Shown in pieces: positions 15,401 to 29,600 of a stretch of DNA of 64,000 bases. The DNA comes from Echinarachnius parma. Taxonomy: Eukaryota; Echinodermata; Echinoidea; Clypeasteroida; Echinarachniidae. Below the pieces are notes generated by a model. It was given only the letters and a program-made list of their open reading frames with translations, was not told where the DNA came from and did not search any database. Position 1 is the stretch's first letter. Each line of letters opens with the position of its first letter. The translations under genes and the position numbers were made by a program. Where the stretch lies: contig JBAMJV010010548.1 in assembly GCA_037951105.1 (NCBI GenBank), positions 42,832-106,831 on the forward strand. Reading direction: 5' to 3'.

Positions 15401-17758
15401 AAGTCCGTTTTTTGATAAAAATGTGCAATATTTTACCATTTTTGTGTTGAACTGATATACGTGTCACCGTGTGTTATGGTATATTGGCTTTTGATACAAG
15501 ATGTGCACACTCTTCTGGCTATGATAGTGCATCTAGATTTTAAACAACAGAACTTCATATTGATCCAATCAAACTAATAGCTCATTTGCATATTATGCAA
15601 AGTACTTTCATGCTAACGTTTCGATTGCGTGTCACCCTAACCTGTTTCATATCTGACCTTATATACAAAATATAAAGGCTTTATCATTTGCATCCACTCG
15701 ATCAAGTCTTTTTGTTCAACAATATGGAATATTTTATTTCGGGGGGAACCTAATTTGCATATTATGCAAATTATGTAGCCATTACTAGTATGGGTATGCG
15801 TTCATCGTGTACTTTATGATAGTAATATTGGGTTGCCATACTTTTCTGCCGTCAATAAAGTATATAAATATTTTTAAACAATTAATTTAATATTTTTACA
15901 TTCAAACAATACCTAATTTGCATATTATGCAAATTAAACCACTTTCTGCAACTTCGATTTCTTAGGACTTTTTTGGGGTTGTTAAGGGGAGTTTCCTGAA
16001 CAGAATTCCGAAAAAAAATCCAGTGTTGCAATTTTGCCGAGGTCAAGACCATATATTGACTGGACTACAACCGTTGTTACTGGATCACAATTTAACCTTC
16101 TCCAAGCCCATAATTATGTTGAAATAGAGGTGATTTTGCTTCATTTTCCTTGGATATTGTGGATACCAAAGGTATGAAAATACATGACTTGTATGCCAAA
16201 CTATGGACTGTATTTTAACCTGAGTTTGAGTTTGAGTTTGAGTTTGATGTTTTATTATCCAAACTAGATGGATCTTCGATTGCGCGCAATCGAAAATTAT
16301 GCCTCCGCTATCACGCGATTTTAATATCAAGCCCAAATTAACATGCACTGATTTAATTTTTTTTTATATTTTTCATATATTTTGAGTCCTGTGACCTTGA
16401 CCATATGACCCCAATCTTTGATGGCTCCATAAAAAACATTCAGGTACCAAGTTTGATTGAAATCTGACATTTAGTTCTTGAGATTTTGGCATTACAAGCT
16501 TTTTTGCATGTATAATGAGTCCCGTGACCTTGACCTCAACCTCATGACCCCAACATTTTGTGGCTACGTTGACTCTTTATAATACATTCAAGTACCGAGT
16601 TTGATTGAAATCTGCCAGTCAGTTCTTGAAATGTTGCCATTACAAGCCATTTTCGCATACATATTGAGTCCTGTGACCTTGACCTTTGACCTCATGACCC
16701 CCCAAATCTAATCAGATCAGTGGCACCCCGATATGTACACTCGTACCAAGTTTTAAATTGATCCGTCAACCGGTTCTTGAGATATCGCAAGAACGAGGCA
16801 TTTTTGCACATACATTGAGTCCTGTGACCTTGACCTTTGACCTCATGAACCCCAAAATCTACTCAGATCATTGCCACCCCAATATCTACACTAATACCAA
16901 GTTTGAATTTGATCCGTCAAACAGTTCTTGAGATATCGCGAGAACGAGGCATTTTTGTATATATATTGAGTCCTGTGACCTTGACCTTTGACCTCATGAC
17001 CCCTAAAATCTAATCAGATCATTGTCACCCCAATATGTACACTCATACCAAGTTTGAAATTGATCCGTCAACTGGTTCTTGAGATATCGCGAGAACGAAA
17101 ACGGGACGGACGGACGTACGTACGGACGGACGGACGGACGGACAACCCGAAAACATAATGCCTCCGGCCACTTCGTTGGCGGAGGCATTATAAAAAGTAC
17201 ATCAATATAACAATAAAATGCGAATGTGTAACATAGATATTAAAAGGATAAATGGGACCAGAAAATAGCATTAAATGCTAATCGTGTCTGAAGAAGAAGA
17301 AGAAGAAGAAGAAGACAAATGAATTAAGATATGAAGGGGATGGTTCCCTACCGATGGGTTTCATTCTGCACTTGCCGGGCGCCTGACAGTTGGAACAGTT
17401 AATCGCAAACTCAAAGACCTCGTCTGGAGGCGGCGGGTCACCATCATCATCATCGTTGCCTTGGTTACCAGATGCTGCCGACTCTGCATCACCCGCTGCC
17501 TCTGTTGTGTTCTCTTCCTCTTCAGCCTAGATGAGTAAGAATATTTTATGAATTATCCTCTTCTTGTAATGCTAAAATAACTTCATCATTAAATTCATAA
17601 TCAAGATCATCATCAGCAGCAGCAGCAGCAGCAGTATCGCCATCATCTTCATCGTCATCATTGTGATCATCACTATCATCTTCATCATATGCAGCAGCAG
17701 CATCATTATAACCATCATCTCCTTTTATGTAATGATGGATCATCATCATCTTATCTTT

Positions 17759-17792
<34 letters not shown>

Positions 17793-20700
17793 CCATCATC
17801 ATCACCATCACCATCACCATCACCATCTTCATCAACATAACCACCATCTCCTTTTTCAAATGCTGGAGAACCCATTAAAATCTTCATCATATCAAGATCA
17901 TCGTCATTATCATCATAATCATACTCACATCATCATAATTATTGCATTAGCATCATCACCCCAGAGTCTCTATAATCATCTTCATTCACATTCTCCAAAT
18001 AATCATCAGCATCAATAATTCTGCTATTGCTACTACAATTATAATGAAAAAAAATTTAACAAAAGATTAATTTACCATGAATCCGAGTTGCTGCTGTTGT
18101 TCCTTTGTGCGATCATAGTGAGTCACCTTGAGGCAGGGGTCATGTTTGGGGGCCTGGAGGTTCTCAATGAAGCTATTCCCTGCTGGGTCATTCAGTATCT
18201 GTAAAATGGAGATACATTTTTGTATAGCGATCTTCATATACAGTGTACCCAAGAATTATTTGGACACCTTGAAAAAATCACTTTAATTTAAATGATGCTA
18301 GAACAAATTTTGAAGAAAATGTTTGGTAAAAAGCTGCCTAAAATTCATTGTATGTGTTTATTAGATGCTGCTTTGTTGAAATCAAGATAAAATATAAGAC
18401 CATTTTTGAAAAATTATCAAAATAGTTAGTTTCCTATTTTTCAGGGTGTCTGATTTGCTCATTCAGGGGCATTTTCTGACTTGCGTTTTAATCGCAACTT
18501 TGCGATCAATCGCAACTCTTTATGCGAAACATGTGAAACACCCCCCGGGACTGATAACTTACAATGTGGAATGGTCTTGGGATGTCTTTTAACTTCTCGA
18601 TGAAGGCGTCAATCTGTGCAGCGACTTCAGGCTGTTGTGCCTACAGGGCAAAAAGAGGGTTAAACATTTCAATGTATAGATTTTACATGTACAGTACAAG
18701 TCAAAATAAACTAACCACCCTAACGCTTGCCTGCAGTAATCCCTATTCAATTTGAAAGATTAAACGAGAACTTGTTTGAGATTTAATCTCAATTATATAA
18801 GTAATAATAATGAGGGTTTACGTTCATATGAGACCCCGTCAGTGCGCATGCGCTAATCCGCAATATTCGTAGATAGCCGAGGATGTGCCTGCTGAACCAA
18901 GGCAGAAAGATAACGAGAACTGTGATTAGTAATAAGACCCAACATTAGGGAGGGTAAGGGAGGGAACGTAAACCCTCATTATTATTACTTATATAATTGA
19001 GATTAAATCTCAAACAAGTTCTCGTTTAATCTTTCAATTATACTACGTAATACCATTTCGGGATTACGTTCATATGAGATTTTGAAGCTCAGCAGGTACA
19101 TCCGATCCTGACAACAATATAATGTACAAATACATTTATTGAATGTAGGTATGGCCAGCAGACAACAAGACCGTTTTACTGACAAAACCTTTTAGCCCAA
19201 CTGACATTAGAGGTGTCTTGAAATCACTCCTGGCCATGTCCATTTGTGTCCATGAAGGACTTATGAGTGCACCTGTACATTCTATGCTCCTGTGTGTGCA
19301 CCTGTGAAGTAAATGTTCCTGTTCTTCACTGATTTCATGTATATTAAGCGTAGGAATACTTTCCGTAGACCAGCCTGCCCATTGGACCAGAACTCAATAG
19401 GAACAATATAAATATAAAATAATATATTTTCTACAAATCTATTCCAGCTTTTTAGCCAAGTTAACATGTGCATGAGGTACTAGTACTGTCCGTTACCCCC
19501 ATTGTCTTTGTTCTGCGTAAGAGATATCGCAGGTAACTAAATTACATGAGCCTCCTATTCAGTGGGTGTGCCTTCATTGGATAGTGGAAGTTCCACATAT
19601 ACCCCGGATCCTTTTCGGTAGGAGGTCCACTGCATTCGTCCAAAATACAAACAATTCAGTGACTAGACCCCCTGGGTCGATATAGAAAGGTGTGCAAAGT
19701 ATCATAGCCTAAGTCAAGCGTGAGGCGAAGAACCATGATAACCCCCTAAACCTCCTTTAACCTCAGGAGAGCGTAATTAAAGACAACCTCGTACGCCATA
19801 AGAGGGTGTTTATTTACTGGGCCTAATACCAGATATGCGATAATGTGCTGCATGCCAGCAATCAATGACTCCGAGTTCAAGCTTTCGTTTTCCGAAAGTC
19901 TGCCTGCAACCCAACAATGTGTATACATCCTCCTCTATAGATAGTCTAGCTAGGCCTCGTGGCTCATATTCAATTGATTGAGCAAGTAAGTCTAGTCGCA
20001 TGAGTTATTGGGTTAAAACCAATATCCAGGGGAGGGCACCTCAGTTGATTAAGCCTGATAGAACTATGAGCAGACCAGCTGCATCTCATCATACAGATTG
20101 TCCCAAAATGTTAAGGATAACAAAGGATGGGAAACTCAAATCAACAGTGAATGCCCCAATTAGGTAATAATTCATTTTACATATCACCCAAATAAGGCTA
20201 GTTCTGGGGACCAATTTCACTGAATGAATATATGTATTCAGCACCTTAAAGTGCCTGTACATTCGGTCTGCCTCCGAGTTATTTTCCCATCAAACGGGCA
20301 ACTAACATATCTTTGAATATTATGTTTACTCGTGCATAATTCGCAATGAATGCTGTATGCTGCCTCGTCGCTATATATGACGGCTTACATCAATCATATC
20401 AATACGGGGTAGTACATGTACATTGTCCACATTAATAACAAAGGATAGAATGTCACATTACCCAGCAGCTACCGTTCGTTAAAGGTAGTTTATGCCGTAA
20501 AATGTAGTTATGATATAGGCCATTCTATTTCTAATTCTATCAGCAACCTGTGCATAATTAGACTGAGCTTGATAATATAGCACCCAGCCATTCCCACTAG
20601 CATGGACGCAACTCGAGCTCCGATTTCGGTCTTCTCATGGGGGCGAGTAAAGATATCACATGGTGGGAACAACCAACCAATGAAGTTCCCCTCGAGACAT

Positions 20701-23700
20701 AATCATTATTTTACAAATAATGACTTACATTGAATGTCGCTTTACTGGGAGAAATGTATTCTCTCTCTCTAAATAGATGACAATCGACGAGAGGTCCACA
20801 CATTCCCCTCCTGGAGAATCGAAAAGATCTTCCAGATAACCTTGGCACCATGCCTTATCGAGCGATCCAAAATGATAATGCATATTTTCAAAGGCATTCT
20901 ATTTAGAGCGCTTTGCATTATAAAGGTCTAAATATCATAGTTCTATATTCAAAATGAAGTCAATGAATATAATTTCTTTAGTGGGATGGGTGCTGATTTC
21001 CCAGGGTGAATAAAACCCAAGATGCACAAAAATGTCAGAAGTAGCTTTATAGCTCCCTTGAGTTGTTTTAATCCACTCCAATAATCAGGATTGTATCATC
21101 CAGATATCCTGACCCGACTTAATTTAGTATAGTGCATAGACCTGGTGATGTACCAGGGCCATAGAGTAGGGCTAGAATTGTCAGCATAAATCATAGTAAT
21201 TCAATCCGAGGTATAAATTATCCTCATGGGTAGTTCGACAATATACAATATACGTCACGGAGATTGCTAGACAATTTTCAGGGAATACACAGTCCAGCAC
21301 CATGTGCATGCATGTAGCCCGTATGGAATATGCATGTCAATGACATGAAAATAGTCAACTCAGAAAGAGTCCTTGAGAATTAAGGCGTACCCCATTCTTT
21401 ATTGGTCTAATAGTAATACAAATATTAGATATGAATTCGCCCACTTATATCTTGGCAGGGCTCAATACCATTCAATTATTTATAGACTAGAGGCTACTAA
21501 TAAACTCGTGTGTGCATTCAGCATCACATGTGACGCCTTCTATATTGCGCGTTCATGTAGGGATTGAATTATTTCCACGCCGGAAACTCATAGCATCCCA
21601 TGACAGGCCTAATAACATTAAGGTCCGTAATTCTAGCCAGTTTTCTGACAACCTCAATCGACCCAAAAACTTGGGATTATTACAAATATTAAATATTAGC
21701 ATTATAGGCAAAACGAGTTCATTCAAAGTAATCCACTTGCCTTGTCTGAATTTGGAGTTCTATTTACTCCTCTGCATGTTGGCCTACGGGCTCACTCTTG
21801 GCACCAGGCACTAGCATTTGAGACTGGCTTAAATTTAGCCTGTCACGATTGAGCGTGTGGAGGTATAGTCAGTCCCTCCTTTCTGAGTGTACCCTAACAC
21901 AGGGGCTATTCTGCGATCACTACACTCCTGACATAGGCCTGGACTACACGGCCGGCAGTGGGCTGGGCTCTACGAGCCCAAGCGAATATTCCGATCGCAT
22001 AAATAGTGGGTTATAGTCATGTACGTCCCCGGTGGGGATGGCGAGGCGGTATTTAAATTACCTCTCATGCTCATATAGCAGAAAATGTACGTTGCAAAGT
22101 ACGTAAACCTTGCATTCAAGTCAGGGTGCATTATTTCTTATTGCAGATATTCGAGTTATAAGTATAAATTGCCATTGGCTTAGCAATTCAATGCCTATAA
22201 TATAGGGCCATCTAATCGATGTGTATCAGTACACCGCCCATATAAATGGAGCGTCTCACTCAAGTCATATAGTCATAGGCAGCCTTTGGCTCCAAGATTG
22301 AAGCCGAAGGGAAACATAGATAATTCCCATTTTGTTTAAGAAAGGAGTCAACTTCGCTGAAAGGGATTTATAAGTAAGCATTGGCGCCCATTGTCGCCGT
22401 ATAGTATAGATACATATTAGTATTCTATAAATTCGAGTCACGACATTCGTGGCTTTATATCTGTATATTAATGACTCTTATAATCAGACTGACAATATCA
22501 AGTTCAGTTGTATTCTCTATGCACTTGCTTGTATCTGGATAATTAGCGGAGAATCTTCAAGAAACAGTGTCACTGTCACCTCTAATATTAGGTGCGACAT
22601 AAAGTAAGAGTAGACAAGCTACTTCTTATTCAATAAAATACAATAGATTCTCAAATATATCCAATGCGAATTGCCATTGCAAATTTTGCGGCGATAGAGA
22701 GAATGACAAATTGATCAGGTTTGCCTGAAATGTACCAACTTAAAAGCCCGGTGGGCGGTATGTCATTCATAATAGCTCGAAATAGATATTTATCTTTGAC
22801 GCGCGCTAACCCCCGTGGGGCAGCGGACGGGTGTGAGCAGCCGTAGCATCGGCAGCGGCCAATTAGGTCTGCATAATTCACGCTTACAATAAGTACTAAG
22901 TACTAGTTTATAGCGCTTCCATATCCAGTCTAGTATTACTGAACGGAGATAAGGAATCACAGATTACGGCTTTAAAATAGAGCCAGTCTATTTCCCTGTC
23001 TCGCTCATAGTTACTCATAGCCTTTGGCTTCGAGTTTGAATACGATCTACTTTCCTAAACCCACTCTTGGCGACTGTGTCACCAGCGGCCGTGCCGCAAG
23101 AGTAGGATAATCTCGACCCCCGTCAGAGCCCGTGGCTCCTGCGCTAGGCTGTGCCTAGCATGCAGACGGGGGACGGACTCGCTCGATCATTGCCTTTGGC
23201 ATCGAGTCTGAATTTGATAACTTTCCCCGCCCACTCTTGCCAACTGTGTCGGCAGCAGCTTTGCCGCTAGAGTGGGGAACTCTCCCCCCGTATGAGCCCG
23301 TGGCTCCGGCGCTAGGCTGAGCCTAATACGCATGGGGAATATGCAGCCGAGCTGCAATCCATTCTACGAGACGATCAAATCCGGCCTAAAATAACACTTG
23401 GAAAACAAGATTTGATATAAATAAACGTCTCAAAAGTACTAGAGAATATCAAATATAATCTAGAAACGATTTGTTACCTTCAAAAAGCGGGGATTGCGCG
23501 GATAAAATTGCATATATTCTAGAGATCGAAATGTGTCCTTTCGCTCAGAATGCACGCGTAACCAACGAATTTGTGGATTAGCGCATGCGCACTGACGGGG
23601 TCTCATATGAACGTAATCCCGAAATGGTATTACGTAGTATAATTGAACACATCAATAGGGATTACTGCAGTTTACTGCAGTAATGTGGTTAGTTTATTTT

Positions 23701-26501
23701 GACTTATACTCATTATATATGTATAAGGCCATTGCTTTTTTCCTGTAAAAGGTGTTAACATCCAATCTGTTACCATTTTGATTAGTTGTGGACTCAATTA
23801 TTTACAGATCCAAAAGATTTTTCTCCACACAAGTCATCTAGTTAGTACCTACCTTGGGTAGCATAGTCACCCTTAAGTAGAAGTTTCTGCTTTAGATTTT
23901 AACATGCACATATAGTATCATGTATGTACCATAACTGTCACGTTATGACATGTACAAATTTTGAAATTTTGACCCTTGGGAGGCACATGTTACACCCTTT
24001 ACCAACATGATCAATACCATATGCTGTTCCTAGGAGTAGGGATAGTACAGTTTTTTTCTTTCAAATTTGACACTCAGTTTGTCATTATCTCACAAAAAAA
24101 TATTTTGTGTAGCGCCCTTTATACCAAAACTCCACTATCCCTTTAAGCTTGGTTTACTACACAGGGCTCGACACTAGCACTTGCCCTATTGCCCGGGGCA
24201 AGTAAAAATTGATGTCGGGCAAGTAAAATTTCACAAATGGGCTAATAGTCAAATGGTCAAATTGTTTGGTTGCCCGATGGGGCAACTCAATTATTGGTGA
24301 ACTACAAGAGGAAAATGTAATTCCATACATCTATATCTCATCAAGAAAATGGGCAAGTCAATTATCTGTTTGGGCAAGTAAATTTTTAAAAAGTATGATT
24401 TTACTTGCCCGAATGGAGGCTTGACTACGTACCTTTCTGACTGGCTGATCCTGTTCTAACCCCTCTCTAGCTCTCTGGATCAACCCCTCGACTGTTGTTA
24501 GTGCTGTCATGAAAGCAGAACGAGAATACAACAAACTTTCATACTAACATATAAAATCAAGCTTAAAGGGAACCAACACCCTACTAACAAAGAGTTGAGC
24601 TTCAATCAATCTTATTTCTGTTCTGTTAGTGTTGTGATGAAAGCAGAATAAAATGCAATACACTTTCATCGGTCCTGGTTATCATACTAGCATAAAATTA
24701 AAGGTGCACCTGTAAATTGTCAAATATTGCCCAAAATTACATTTGAGACTTCAATCCTGTACCAAAATCATTGTAAGATATGTCCGAATGATGTGTGAAA
24801 GTTTCATTGAAACAGAACACTGTTTTCCTAGTTAAAAAAGTGAAAATATGCGTCAGCTTTTACAACGGACGTTTATGAGGTTTATGACCATTCATTAACG
24901 CTTTTGAGCTGAATGATAGATATCGTCATACTAAAGGGGCATTTGAAAAAATCTAAAAACCCTATATTTTATTCTTCTCTTACCAAAAGCTAAACAACAC
25001 GGTAGAAGAGAAACGAGGAAGCTCCAAGTAATTTTCGTGGAGTTAGACACTGTACAGGCATCCCTTCAATCAACCTTATTTCTGTTATTAGTGCTGTGAT
25101 AAAAGTAGGAAATTTTTTTTACAAAAAACTTACGCTGGTTAGGGTATTCATACTACTAACATAAAATTAAGCTCCAACAGAACTTTTGTTTTACTGCCAA
25201 GCTTTTGTCCACTCCTGTGGACTTTAAAAAAGAAAAAACATTATTGAGGCATCTATAGCCAGAAATATGGCAAACTTGTCACATTTGAAAATCAAACAAA
25301 TTGGGTTTCCCTAACAGACACATTTTTGGGAGTTTGTTCTTCTGTTTACACTTTTTGTACTTTTTTTCAAAATTAATTTTTGTATGCCAATTTGTACTTG
25401 TTTTTGTGTTAAAAGGGGGTTTAATTTGCTGAACATGTACATGTTCTTGAAACGCCCCCAATAGGGGGTCATATTTCACTGCGAATGATCTTTGAATATG
25501 AAGTGACAGGGCCACAGAACGAGTGAGTACAGTGAATCATAATACAGTGAAACCTGTCTATAAAGACCACCCAAGGGACTCTGAAAAAGTGGTCTTTATC
25601 AGCAGGTGGTCTTTATCAGACAGGTTCATTTACATGAAGACTGCATTCAAGTAAGGCCGAGTCGGTTCGGTTGGTCACACCAGGACCCTGTTGCATAAAA
25701 CTTACCATTAATGGTTACTTTGCTTTCAATGTTAACTACCATGCCATCAAGACACCATAACCAATCAGCATCAAGGATTCTATGGAAGTTACCATTAAAA
25801 TCCAACTTACCATTAATGGTAAGTTTTATGCAACGGGGCCCAGGTTCCGACCGTCACCATCGGGTCCCGGTTTTGTTTTTTCGGAACCGGGGCCCTACAC
25901 TACAGGGTGTTTTTTTTTAATTTAAACATAAAAAATATTTTTAAAATGTTTAAATTATTTTGTTTTCTCTTTTTTTTTCTTCGGGGCACCGGGTGTCATA
26001 ATGTAAATAGGCTACACCCCCCCCCCCCCTTTCCACTATGTTACTATTGATTTGCATATAGTCTGTATTTTAACCCATCTAGCCGGTAATGCTACATAGT
26101 ACCAGGAGTTGATGGTAAGGAAAAGTGTTACCAGCATAGGCGCCGGAAGTGGGGGGGCAGGGGGGGCGGCCGCCCCCCCAATCCAAAAAGTGGGGGGGCA
26201 AAACGCGTTTTTGCCCCCCCAAAAAGCCCCCCCCCCCCTCAAAAAAAAAAAGAAAAGAAAGAAAGAAAGAAAAGGGAAAAGACCAGAACGTCAATGACGT
26301 AGCGCTCATCCGGCATCTCGCAACATCAAATATCGCAAATTTCATGTGGTACACTTTTCAACTGGTCAAAAAATAATAATGTGATGCCCTGGAAGGGACA
26401 TAAAAATTAATAAAAAAAAAAATAGAGTGAATAAAAATATAAATTTGACGCCCCAGAAGGGACATGGGAAAAAAAAAAAAAAAAATTTAATTTAAAAAAA
26501 A

Positions 26502-26533
<32 letters not shown>

Positions 26534-26579
26534 AAATAAAAAAAAAAATAAATAAAAAAAAAATTTATTAAATAAATAA

Positions 26580-26610
<31 letters not shown>

Positions 26611-29600
26611 AAATACAAAATTACCATAATTAATTAATGGAGAAAAATTTCAAAATTCTGTGTAGAAGTTTAGTGTACCAAAGTTAGCTCTACCAGATAA
26701 AGCAAACCAAATCAAAATCGGTCGAGAAATGAAGGAGAAGAAGCATTTTTTGTGATTTTTGGAATAAATTTGCATAAATTACCATAATTAATTAATGGAG
26801 AAAAATTTCAAAATTCTGTGTAGAAGTTTAGTGTACCAAAGTTAGCTCTACCAGATAAAGCAAACCAAATCAAAATCGGTCAAGAAATGAAGGAGAAGAA
26901 GCATTTTTTGTGATTTCGAATAAATTTGCATAAATTAGCATATATAATGAATTTCACGATTCTGTGTAGAAGTTTTAAATCCCCCTCCTAGCCCTATCTT
27001 ATGAAACAATCAGAATCAAAATCGGTTGAAAAATAACGAAGAAGAAGCATTTTGAAAACTGTGGACGGACGGACGGACGGAAGGACGGACGGAAGGACGG
27101 ACGGACGGAAGGACGGACGGACGACGGACGCCACGGCATGGCATAAGCTCATCGGGCCCTTCGGGCCGGATGAGCTAAAAAAAATGATATGTATCAGCCA
27201 ATACTTGTGAATTCCAACGTTTAAAAACTTAGTTATACATTCTATTTAAAATTTTCGCGGCGCGCTTCGCGCGCAAACAAATAATCTCAGTGTTGGTGTT
27301 GTGTAAATTGCATATGTCTGGGGTGGGGTTTTCTGTACCGGTCCACGTAGTTCCTGTGTAGGCTGTTATTAATTGCTATGGCTGTTTGTGTGACGTGCAC
27401 CAAATTGCACTAAATGGGAGGGGATACCCCAGGCCTCCCAAACCCTCCCCATCTGGCTCTGCCCAGCCCTCGGTCGCTTCGCTCCCTCGGGACTCCGATT
27501 TTGGGCTGTAGGATAAGCTATACAGGGTGTCTCAGAAAGAATGCAACACCTACGATCGTTAATTTCATCAACACCATCGACCAAATGTCATTGTTTTTTG
27601 TTTGATAGGGTAGAACATTCTTTTCCCAACAAAATGATACCATAAGCATTTATTTTGGGTAAGGCGTTTGGATCCTAGGGCCATTTTTCTGAGGCAATGT
27701 CGTTTCCTAAATTTGCTTCTTTTTTGTCTCCAGCTTTCCTCTGAACACTGAGACATTCTCGCCCCACGGCCTGTATTGTTGGATTATATCTAATGTGCAT
27801 ATGGTTTATGTTTTTATGCACCAGATCGCACCATTTCAAGTATATAAATGCAAAATATTTCCCGTGGGAGGGGGAAACCCCCTCCCAAACCCTCCCCCTC
27901 TGGCTCTGCCCGGCCCCAGCCCTCGGTCGCTTCGCTCCCTCGGGACTCCGATTTTGGGCTGTAATGCACGGCGCAGACAGAGCCGACTCGACTGGTTGTC
28001 ATTCCGATCGCTCAGTTTTTAGTGCCTCGCGACACTAATTTTGCCAGTCGAGAGACAGTCGGATGCCAGTTGGGGCCGATTCAACACGATAAATCTGCTC
28101 CGACCGACCGGGCCCAACTCTAGCCTGATTAAAACCAGTCGGATCGGGTCGAGTCGGCTCTGTCTGTGCCGGGCTTAAGGCCCGGCGCAGACAGAGCCGA
28201 CTCGACCGATCCGACTGGTTTTCAGCCTGATTAACTCAGTATCAGCGCTGCCTCAGGACTCCGGTTTTGCCAGTCAAGTGCCAGTCGGAGGTTATTCGAA
28301 GCCGATTCAACACGTTGGTTCAGCTCCGACTTCAGCGAAACTGACTCTAGCCTGACTGAAAACCAGTCGGATCGGGTCGAGTCGGCTCTGTCTGCGCCGG
28401 GCTTAAGCTATATTGTTGGATTATACATAATGTGCATGTGTTGTTATGCACGAGATCGTACCATTTCAAGTATATAAATGCAAAATCTTTCCGTGGAAGG
28501 GGGATACCCCCCCCCCCCCCCCCCCCTGGCTCTGCCCCAGCCCTCGGTCGCTTCGCTCCATCGGGATACCGATTTTGGGCTGTAAGCGATGTTGTTGGAT
28601 TATATCTAATGTGCATATGGTTTATGTTTTTATGCACCAGATCGCACCATTTCAAGTATATAAATGCAAAATATTTCCCGTGGGAGGGGGAAACCCCCTC
28701 CCAAACCCTCCCCCTCTGGCTCTGCCCGGCCCCAGCCCTCGGTCGCTTCGCTCCCTCGGGACTCCGATTTTGGGCTGTAATGCACGGCGCAGACAGAGCC
28801 GACTCGACTGGTTGTCATTCCGATCGCTCAGTTTTTAGTGCCTCGCGACACTAATTTTGCCAGTCGAGAGACAGTCGGATGCCAGTTGGGGCCGATTCAA
28901 CACGATAAATCTGCTCCGACCGACCGGGCCCAACTCTAGCCTGATTAAAACCAGTCGGATCGGGTCGAGTCGGCTCTGTCTGTGCCGGGCTTAAGGCCCG
29001 GCGCAGACAGAGCCGACTCGACCCGATCCGACTGGTTTTCAGCCTGATTAACTCAGTATCAGCGCTGCCTCAGGACTCCGGTTTTGCCAGTCAAGTGCCA
29101 GTCGGAGGTTATTCGAAGCCGATTCAACACGTTGGTTCAGCTCCGACTTCAGCGAAACTGACTCTAGCCTGACTGAAAACCAGTCGGATCGGGTCGAGTC
29201 GGCTCTGTCTGCGCCGGGCTTAAGCTATATTGTTGGATTATACATAATGTGCATGTGTTGTTATGCACGAGATCGTACCATTTCAAGTATATAAATGCAA
29301 AATCTTTCCCGTGGAAGGGGGATACCCCCCCCCCCCCCCCCCCCCTGGCTCTGCCCCAGCCCTCGGTCGCTTCGCTCCATCGGGATACCGATTTTGGGCT
29401 GTAAGCGATGTTGTTGGATTATACATAATGTGCATATGGTTCATGTTTTTATGCACCAGATCCCACCATTTCAAGTATATAAATGCAAAATCTTTCCCGT
29501 GGAAGGGATATCCCTTCCCAAACCCTCCCTCTCTGGCCTTGCCCCATCCCTCGGTCGCTTCGCTCCCGTCGGGACTCATTTTGGGCTGTAAGCTATGATG

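Noticed and set aside
17546-18018. Asp-, His- and Ile-rich frames of up to 114 aa
   Set aside because: All arise from the (ATC)n tract inside ZPR1 intron 6.
22781-22880. Bacterial contamination suggested by GC-rich patches
   Set aside because: The patches are short hairpins in AT-rich DNA between inverted repeats shared with the rest of the intron; no bacterial gene is present.
19810-22881. Short frames (60-100 aa) inside the 5-kb element as a transposase
   Set aside because: None shows catalytic motifs, they are scattered over strands and frames, and stop codons are at random density.
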